Origin: CAZCBD01 sp964496755
GTDB taxonomy: Bacteria; Bacteroidota; Ignavibacteria; Ignavibacteriales; Melioribacteraceae
Reading direction: 5' to 3'
Assembly (NCBI GenBank): GCA_964496755.1
Contig: CAZCBD010000160.1
Coordinates: forward strand, 1 to 6,088
DNA: 6,088 bases
Shown in pieces: positions 1 through 4,074 of the stretch (position 1 is the stretch's first letter; each line of letters opens with the position of its first letter). The notes under the pieces were generated by a model that saw only the letters and a list, made by a program, of their open reading frames with translations, was not told the origin of the DNA and made no database searches. The translations under genes were made by a program, and so were the position numbers.

Positions 1-900
1 TCATTTAAATGTAAATATGCTTTTTGTTATATACCATGCCAATTTAGGGTTTTCTTGCAAACGGCGAATGGAATATGCATGCCAATTAACACCAAAAGGC
101 ACATAAATTCTAATTTTATGACCACCGTTTTTAATTTTATCTCTCAAACTTTCTTTAACTCCGTAAAGCATTTGAAATTCGTATCTGTCTTTTGAGATTT
201 TTTTCTTTTCAATTAATTTATATGCACCTTCAACCAAATAATCGTCGTGAGTTGCAATTCCAACATAATTGCCATCATCAAAAATTTTTTCGAGTAATCT
301 TAGATAATTATCTCTCACTTCCTGATATCCTTTATAAGCAATTTCTGCAGGTTCAACGTAAATTCCTTTGCATAATCTATAAGTAACACCGGTAGGATTC
401 AATTTTGTAATATCTCCCATGGTCCGTTTCAAATAGGCTTGAACAACAATTCCAACATTATCATACTTTTCTCTGAGCCTGATTAACAAATTAAATGTAG
501 CATCCGTAAAAGGAGAATCCTCCATATCAATTCGTATGAAATTATTTAATTGCTTTGCTTTGGCTAAAATTTCATCAAATAATTTATAACAATAATCAAC
601 ATCTATTGCCAATCCCATTTGTGTAGGTTTAATAGAAACATTTGCATCAAGTTTATTTTGCTCAATTATATCAAGCATTTCGATAACTTCTCGCTTTGCT
701 TCATCAGCTTCCGAAAGATCGGAAATTGCCTCGCCTAAAACATCCATTGTAGCACAGATGCCTTTTGCGTTCAGCTTCCCGACTTCATTTATTGCCTCTT
801 GTAGTGTAGTTCCGGCAATATATTTTTTTGCAAATAAAAACAGAAGCGATTTTGGTAGAAATTTCACGAATTGAACTATCATTTTATTGAAAAATTCCAC
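1..900 (-). CDS. Proline dehydrogenase (monofunctional, FAD-dependent)
   Basis: Predicted to oxidise L-proline to 1-pyrroline-5-carboxylate with FAD, passing electrons to the respiratory quinone pool: the first step of proline catabolism. The 299-aa product is a complete stand-alone PRODH barrel, without the P5C dehydrogenase domain of PutA. Motifs in order: VSIKPTQMGL (88-97, with the conserved active-site Lys91), RIDMEDS (123-129), VVQAYLKRT (152-160), YRLCKGIYVEP (174-184), ATHD (216-219), EFQMLYGV (241-248) and RIYVPFG followed by YSIRR. In the last motif Tyr276, Arg279 and Arg280 match the proline-carboxylate-binding Tyr/Arg/Arg set of PutA. The start is GTG at 900, chosen because GAGG (910-907) lies 6 bases upstream; ATG at 882 is a weaker alternative. 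A hydrophobic N-terminal stretch (about residues 8-24) may help membrane association. It has its own likely promoter, 64 bases downstream of coaE. The stop codon is at the window edge, so any terminator is out of view. The family call is very secure. Confidence 0.96.
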   Translation of the reverse strand: MEFFNKMIVQFVKFLPKSLLFLFAKKYIAGTTLQEAINEVGKLNAKGICATMDVLGEAISDLSEADEAKREVIEMLDIIEQNKLDANVSIKPTQMGLAIDVDYCYKLFDEILAKAKQLNNFIRIDMEDSPFTDATFNLLIRLREKYDNVGIVVQAYLKRTMGDITKLNPTGVTYRLCKGIYVEPAEIAYKGYQEVRDNYLRLLEKIFDDGNYVGIATHDDYLVEGAYKLIEKKKISKDRYEFQMLYGVKESLRDKIKNGGHKIRIYVPFGVNWHAYSIRRLQENPKLAWYITKSIFTFK

Positions 901-906
901 TTCATA

Positions 907-910
907 CCTC
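907..910 (-). promoter_or_regulatory. Ribosome-binding site that sets the GTG start of proline dehydrogenase
   Basis: GAGG followed by a 6-base spacer (TATGAA) leads to GTG at 900. The ATG inside the spacer (905-903) is in another frame and closes after eight codons, so the GTG is the credible start. Confidence 0.6.
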
Positions 911-927
911 GTTTGTTTTAAACTTAA

Positions 928-956
928 AATTTAGATCAGAAATTTCATTTTATCAA
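928..956 (-). promoter_or_regulatory. Probable promoter of the proline dehydrogenase gene
   Basis: On the minus strand TTGATA (956-951) and TAAATT (933-928) are separated by exactly 17 bases, matching a sigma-70-type -35/-10 pair at 5/6 and 4/6 positions. The same bases also roughly fit the Bacteroidota pattern, with TTG about 20 bases ahead of TAnnTTT (933-927). Transcription would start near 921, giving a short leader with the GAGG ribosome-binding site. It is the only plausible promoter I found between coaE and this gene. AT-rich DNA gives such matches by chance, so this stays tentative. Confidence 0.42.
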
Positions 957-964
957 TTAAAGAA

Positions 965-1561
965 CTAATGTTTACTTAGAGTTTTAAATAAATTCAACAA
1001 AAAATCTACCTTCGGAACTAAATCTTCAACACTACCGTTATTATCAATTGTAAAATCAGCATTCTCAATTTTAAATTGCTCGGAATACTGATTTTTCATT
1101 CTACGATAAATTTCATCGGAAGAAATATTATCTCTTTTTTTTATTCGTTCAATTTTTGTAGATTCTTCTGCTTTTACCGTTACGATATAGTCAAATAAAT
1201 CTTCCATCCCCGCCTCATAAATCAATGCTGATTCGCAGAAAACAAGATTCGATTTTTCATTCTCTTCATTCATTAATTTTTCAATTGTTTTAATAGTTTT
1301 GGGATGAACAATGGAATTGATTTTTCTTACGTTTTCTTGATTAATAAAAACTTTTTCAGCCAAATAGTTTACATTCAGATCATTTTCAAGGTAAGATTCC
1401 TCTCCGAAAGCAGAAATAATTTCCTGTCTTAATTTTTCATCCGATTTCAGTAAATCTTTAGCAATATTATCGGCAACAAAAACCTTATATCCTTTTTCAA
1501 TTAAAATATTCGAAAGAGTTGATTTACCAACTCCAATACCGCCGGTAATTCCAATTTTCAT
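965..1561 (-). CDS. coaE: Dephospho-CoA kinase
   Basis: Phosphorylates the 3'-hydroxyl of dephospho-CoA with ATP, the last step of coenzyme A biosynthesis in the cytoplasm. The 198-aa protein has the usual family length. It begins MKIGITGGIGVGKST, so the Walker A P-loop (GGIGVGKS, 7-14) sits right at the N-terminus as in other CoaE proteins. Other family landmarks are VADNIAKDLL (29-38, Asp31 being the likely catalytic acid), ESALIYEAGMEDLFDYIVTV (110-129), ERIKKRD (138-144), RRMKNQ (153-158) and ADFTIDNNGS (168-177). I place the start at ATG 1561 because GGAG (1571-1568) lies 6 bases upstream and the P-loop normally begins within a few residues of the N-terminus. A 20-residue in-frame extension to 1621 is encoded by the rny terminator hairpin and is not credible. 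It lies downstream of that terminator, so expression needs read-through or a promoter inside the rny 3' end. Confidence 0.96.
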   Translation of the reverse strand: MKIGITGGIGVGKSTLSNILIEKGYKVFVADNIAKDLLKSDEKLRQEIISAFGEESYLENDLNVNYLAEKVFINQENVRKINSIVHPKTIKTIEKLMNEENEKSNLVFCESALIYEAGMEDLFDYIVTVKAEESTKIERIKKRDNISSDEIYRRMKNQYSEQFKIENADFTIDNNGSVEDLVPKVDFLLNLFKTLSKH

Positions 1562-1567
1562 TTTTGT

Positions 1568-1571
1568 CTCC
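1568..1571 (-). promoter_or_regulatory. Ribosome-binding site of coaE (decides the start)
   Basis: GGAG is followed by a 6-base spacer (ACAAAA) and ATG at 1561. It supports the short 198-aa form of CoaE over the 218-aa open frame that starts upstream in the terminator hairpin. Confidence 0.75.
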
Positions 1572-1588
1572 ACTAAGCTCCCGATTTT

Positions 1589-1618
1589 AAAAAAATCCCG
1601 ATTAAGAAAATCGGGATT
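1589..1618 (-). terminator. Intrinsic terminator after rny
   Basis: Read on the minus strand, AATCCCGATT (1618-1609) and AATCGGGATT (1603-1594) form a perfect 10-bp stem with a 5-base loop (TTCTT), followed directly by a run of seven T (1595-1589, overlapping the last stem bases). The stem begins 6 bases after the rny stop codon. This is a textbook Rho-independent terminator shape. A third arm, AAAATCGGG (1588-1580), could compete with the second arm for pairing to the first, so termination may be partial and coaE may receive read-through transcription. Confidence 0.8.
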
Positions 1619-1624
1619 CAATTT

Positions 1625-3202
1625 TTATTTAGCGTAAGAAACTTTTCTTACTTCTCTGATAACCGTAACTTTAATTTGTCCAGGATATTCCATTTCTTCT
1701 TGAATCTTCTGGGCAATTTCATATGCTAATTTATCTGAAAAATCATCATCCACTTTGTCCGGTTCTACAACCACACGAATTTCTCTACCGGCTTGAATTG
1801 CATAAGTTTTACCAACTCCTTCAAAAGATTGGGCAATATTTTCAAGATTTTCCAAACGTTTAACATAACTTTCCAATGGCTCGCGTCTGGCACCGGGACG
1901 TGCCCCGCTTATTGCATCGGCAGCTTGAACCAAAGCGGAAATAGGATGAGTCATTTCTATATCTTCGTGATGACTTGCAATTGCATTTAATACAATGTGG
2001 TGTGTTTTATATTTTTTAGCAAGATCAGCTCCTAGTAAAGCATGTGGCCCTTCAACGCTTCTATCGATTGTTTTACCGATATCGTGCAACAAACCTGCTT
2101 TTTTAGCAATATTAACATCAAATCCTATTTCAGCCGCCATTATTCCGGTTAAGTATGAAACTTCAATACTGTGCTGAAGTAGATTTTGTCCGTAACTTGC
2201 TCTGTACTTCATTTTCCCGATATGCTTAACTAATTCAGGATGTATTCCGTGCAAGCCAAGCTTAATCAAAGTATTTTCACCTTCTTGTTTAATTTCCTCT
2301 TCAATTTCCGCTTTAACCTTGCCAACAATCTCTTCAATTCTTGCCGGATGTATTCTTCCATCTGCAATTAATCTTTCCATGGCTATTCTTGCCACTTCTC
2401 TTCTGTATTGATCAAAAGCAGATAAAATAACCGCTTCGGGGGTATCGTCAACAATTACATCAACACCCGTAGCCGCTTCAAACGCTCTGATATTTCTACC
2501 TTCACGACCAATAATTCTTCCTTTCATTTCATCGTTTTGAATTTGAACTACCGAAACAGTAGATTCAACCGAATGGTCAACTGCTGTTCTTTGAATGGCC
2601 TGCACGATAATTTTTTGAGATTCCTTTTTAGCATCAGCCGTTGCCTGATCTCTAATGTCTTTAATATACTGAGCAGCATCAACCTTTGCTTTTTCAATCA
2701 TATTTTCCATCAACATTTTCTTTGCTTCTTCGGAAGTAAGACCGGCGGTTTTTTCTAATCTGACATTTTGCTCATAAATTAAGTTATCCAACTCTTTGTT
2801 CTTATTTTCAAGTTGAACTTCTTTTTCGTGCAATTCTTTTTGTTTTTTGTTAACCTCTTTTTCTTTCTCTAAAAAGATGGATTGCTTTTTCTCAATATTT
2901 TCTTCTTTTAAAGAAAGTTGTTTTTCTTGGTGAGATAGCTTTTGTTTTCGACTATTAACTTCGGTTTCAAATTCTTGTTTTTTTCTAAACCATTCGTCTT
3001 TAACTTCAAGAAGTTTTTCACGTTTTAAATTCTTTGCTTCTTTCTCGGCATCTTCCAAAAGTCTTTTTTGTTCTTCGCGGGCACTTTGAATTGAATTCTT
3101 TCCAATTTTGGAATTTATTAACCAACCCAAAAAAAACATTAAACCTGAAAGAACCAAGGCAGAAACACCTATAATTATCCAAGTAGTTGCATCAAATACC
3201 AT
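1625..3202 (-). CDS. rny: Ribonuclease Y (membrane-anchored endoribonuclease)
   Basis: Endoribonuclease that starts mRNA decay and processes structured RNAs, anchored on the inner face of the membrane. The 525-aa length is typical of the family. Domains in order: a single membrane helix (about 8-29); a long Lys/Glu/Gln-rich coiled coil (about 35-175); a KH RNA-binding domain (about 212-275) with the GxxG loop in GRIIGREGR (228-236); an HD phosphohydrolase domain with metal ligands His344, His373-Asp374 (LLHDIGK), His411/His412 and Asp429; and a family-specific C-terminal region. All HD residues are present, so it should be active. ATG 3202 is chosen because AGGAG lies 7 bases upstream and the protein then starts just before the membrane anchor. 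An open frame continues 28 codons further to 3286, but that part overlaps the 6S RNA. It is followed by a strong terminator. Its leader directly abuts the 6S RNA 3' end. Confidence 0.97.
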   Translation of the reverse strand: MVFDATTWIIIGVSALVLSGLMFFLGWLINSKIGKNSIQSAREEQKRLLEDAEKEAKNLKREKLLEVKDEWFRKKQEFETEVNSRKQKLSHQEKQLSLKEENIEKKQSIFLEKEKEVNKKQKELHEKEVQLENKNKELDNLIYEQNVRLEKTAGLTSEEAKKMLMENMIEKAKVDAAQYIKDIRDQATADAKKESQKIIVQAIQRTAVDHSVESTVSVVQIQNDEMKGRIIGREGRNIRAFEAATGVDVIVDDTPEAVILSAFDQYRREVARIAMERLIADGRIHPARIEEIVGKVKAEIEEEIKQEGENTLIKLGLHGIHPELVKHIGKMKYRASYGQNLLQHSIEVSYLTGIMAAEIGFDVNIAKKAGLLHDIGKTIDRSVEGPHALLGADLAKKYKTHHIVLNAIASHHEDIEMTHPISALVQAADAISGARPGARREPLESYVKRLENLENIAQSFEGVGKTYAIQAGREIRVVVEPDKVDDDFSDKLAYEIAQKIQEEMEYPGQIKVTVIREVRKVSYAK

Positions 3203-3209
3203 ATTTTGT

Positions 3210-3214
3210 CTCCT
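3210..3214 (-). promoter_or_regulatory. Ribosome-binding site of rny (decides the start)
   Basis: AGGAG with a 7-base spacer (ACAAAAT) precedes ATG at 3202. It is the strongest Shine-Dalgarno sequence in the window and sits only about 7 bases downstream of the U-run that ends the 6S RNA. No comparable site serves the longer frame starting at 3286. Confidence 0.85.
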
Positions 3215-3220
3215 AATAGC

Positions 3221-3242
3221 AAAAAAAATCCGCCTGTCAATC
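3221..3242 (-). terminator. 3' arm of the 6S closing helix plus U-run (probable 6S 3' end)
   Basis: The 3' arm of the closing helix (3242-3230) is followed by one A and eight T on the minus strand (3228-3221). The helix is closed over the whole RNA rather than over a short loop, so this is not a standard terminator hairpin. It still gives a strong helix directly followed by U residues and is the likely 3' end or termination point. The efficiency of termination is unknown, and rny may depend on read-through here. Confidence 0.5.
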
Positions 3243-3420
3243 GTATTGAGAAGAACTCTTCTCAAATAGTGTGGGAAATTGCCCAACGCTTTTAACGTCC
3301 ACTTCGGGTTTGAAAAATCAAACCATCTCGATAAATCGAGAGCGAGGCCTGTTATACACGCTGCGAGTCAATAACCCGAAATTATGGTGTTAGTTCTTCA
3401 AATATGGATTGACAGACGGC
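3228..3420 (-). ncRNA. ssrS: 6S RNA (RNA polymerase-sequestering regulatory RNA)
   Basis: 6S RNA imitates an open promoter and binds the housekeeping RNA polymerase holoenzyme, lowering transcription in slow growth. What I see on the minus strand: a 13-bp closing helix (3419-3407 with 3242-3230, one G-U pair); a large bubble whose 5' strand is about 3406-3378; a 3' strand carrying a perfect 8-bp hairpin with a 4-base loop (3265-3246), as on the 3' side of E. coli 6S; an inner stem (3377-3369 with 3281-3273, then 3365-3346 with 3300-3282, with mismatches); and two small apical hairpins (3341-3326 and 3324-3307). A U-run follows. The length of about 190-200 nt and the position 8 bases after zapA fit the known zapA–ssrS linkage. 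No strong promoter is visible upstream: TAAAAA at 3430-3425 is -10-like but lacks a good -35, so processing from a zapA transcript is possible. The exact ends are estimates. The identification rests on structure and context, not on a covariance-model search. Confidence 0.82.
3246..3265 (-). repeat. Perfect 8-bp inverted repeat in the 3' strand of the 6S RNA bubble
   Basis: TTGAGAAG and CTTCTCAA flank a 4-base loop, giving a stable hairpin inside the central bubble of the 6S RNA. Its 3' portion (AGTTCTTC, 3257-3250) can instead pair over 8 bp with GAAGAACT on the 5' strand (3399-3392). The two folds are mutually exclusive, so the bubble could switch between an open form with a 3' hairpin and a closed form. 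Confidence 0.7.
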
Positions 3421-3427
3421 TAAATTT

Positions 3428-3727
3428 TTATGACGGGACAGAAAGATTTTCAGAATCAGATAAAAGAAGCTTAATTTTTTTTATCCTATCAACTGCCTGA
3501 ATTCCAAATTCCTTGAATTCACTTCTTTCAATGAACAAATCATGTGCAATGTTCAAAGCGGCTATAACAGCAATAGTTTCCGAACTTTGACCTTCCAATT
3601 CGTTTCGTGTTTCCTCAATTACATCGTTTACATATTCAGCAAGTTCAACCGCAATATTCTTATCATCAACCAAAAGAGAATATTCTTTATCAAATATTTT
3701 AATTTTAAGCTTTTCTTTTTCCGACAT
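3428..3727 (-). CDS. zapA: Cell division protein ZapA
   Basis: Small FtsZ-associated protein that cross-links FtsZ filaments and stabilises the Z-ring at mid-cell. The 99-aa product fits the ZapA family: an N-terminal beta hairpin (KLKIKIFDKEYSLLVDD, 6-22) followed by AVELAEYVNDVIEETRNEL (26-44), the conserved helix IAVIAALNIAHDLF (52-65) and a C-terminal coiled coil (about 66-92) used for dimer or tetramer formation. The start is ATG 3727. Its ribosome-binding site is weak (GGAAAAAAAG region), which suggests translational coupling to the preceding small coiled-coil gene, whose stop codon is 28 bases upstream. An upstream ATG at about 3746 is out of frame. The 6S RNA begins about 8 bases after the stop codon. 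The family call is secure. Confidence 0.92.
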   Translation of the reverse strand: MSEKEKLKIKIFDKEYSLLVDDKNIAVELAEYVNDVIEETRNELEGQSSETIAVIAALNIAHDLFIERSEFKEFGIQAVDRIKKIKLLLSDSENLSVPS

Positions 3728-3755
3728 TAATCTTTTTTTCCGTCATCAATCAATT

Positions 3756-4064
3756 TTAAGAACTAAGATGATAATCAATAATTCTGACTATTTCATCAAT
3801 TCTATTTTTAATTAACTCTTTTTCTCCGTTTTCGTTGGAGTTAAAATTTATATTATTTTCTAATGTGTTATTAGAAAGTTTTGTCAATCCGCTTAATTGT
3901 GTTTTTAGTTTCTTATTTTCCCTTTCTAATGTTTCTAATTTTCTTGTTAGTATCTTATTATACTCGGAAATTTTATCATACTTTTGAATAAAGGATACAA
4001 CTTCTGCTTCTAAATTTTTAATTTCTTCAATAAAAAAATTATATTTCTTTTTTGTTGCAGCCAT
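3756..4064 (-). CDS. Small coiled-coil protein, possible ZapB-like division partner
   Basis: The 102-aa protein has no recognisable enzymatic motif, signal peptide or membrane segment. Residues about 8-62 are a continuous heptad-like coiled coil rich in Lys, Glu and Leu (for example KILTRKLETLERENKKLKTQL, split here as KILTRKLETL and ERENKKLKTQL). A low-complexity Asn-rich linker follows (about 65-79, NNTLENNINFNSNENG), then a short amphipathic C-terminal helix containing KNRIDEIVRIIDYHL. It lies 10 bases after pheT and 28 bases before zapA on the same strand, so it is almost certainly co-transcribed with zapA. By size, coiled-coil design and context it may play the part of ZapB, the ZapA-binding coiled-coil protein of the Z-ring. 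That role is inference; I cannot show homology to ZapB from the sequence. ATG 4064 has a modest AAGG five bases upstream. That it is a real gene is likely, from tight spacing and coherent protein composition. Confidence 0.8.
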   Translation of the reverse strand: MAATKKKYNFFIEEIKNLEAEVVSFIQKYDKISEYNKILTRKLETLERENKKLKTQLSGLTKLSNNTLENNINFNSNENGEKELIKNRIDEIVRIIDYHLSS

Positions 4065-4074
4065 TATTACCTTA

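Noticed and set aside
192..386. A 64-codon plus-strand frame opposite the proline dehydrogenase.
   Set aside because: Antisense shadow of a conserved coding region, with no supporting start signals.
879..905. An eight-codon upstream frame (ATG at 905) overlapping the proline dehydrogenase start.
   Set aside because: The GAGG site is only one base from this ATG, too close for initiation, but is ideally spaced for the GTG at 900.
1562..1621. An N-terminal extension of CoaE by 20 residues.
   Set aside because: It translates the rny terminator hairpin, has no ribosome-binding site and would move the P-loop away from its usual N-terminal position.
1793..2758. Several short plus-strand frames opposite rny.
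   Set aside because: They are shadows of the conserved RNase Y coding sequence and show no family motif.
3282..3366. An imperfect inverted repeat with GCCCAACG at one side and GTTATACACGCTGCG at the other, resembling an integron attC site.
   Set aside because: The right-hand GTTRRRY-type core is not convincing, no cassette gene or integrase is nearby, and the repeat is fully explained as the inner stem of the 6S RNA.
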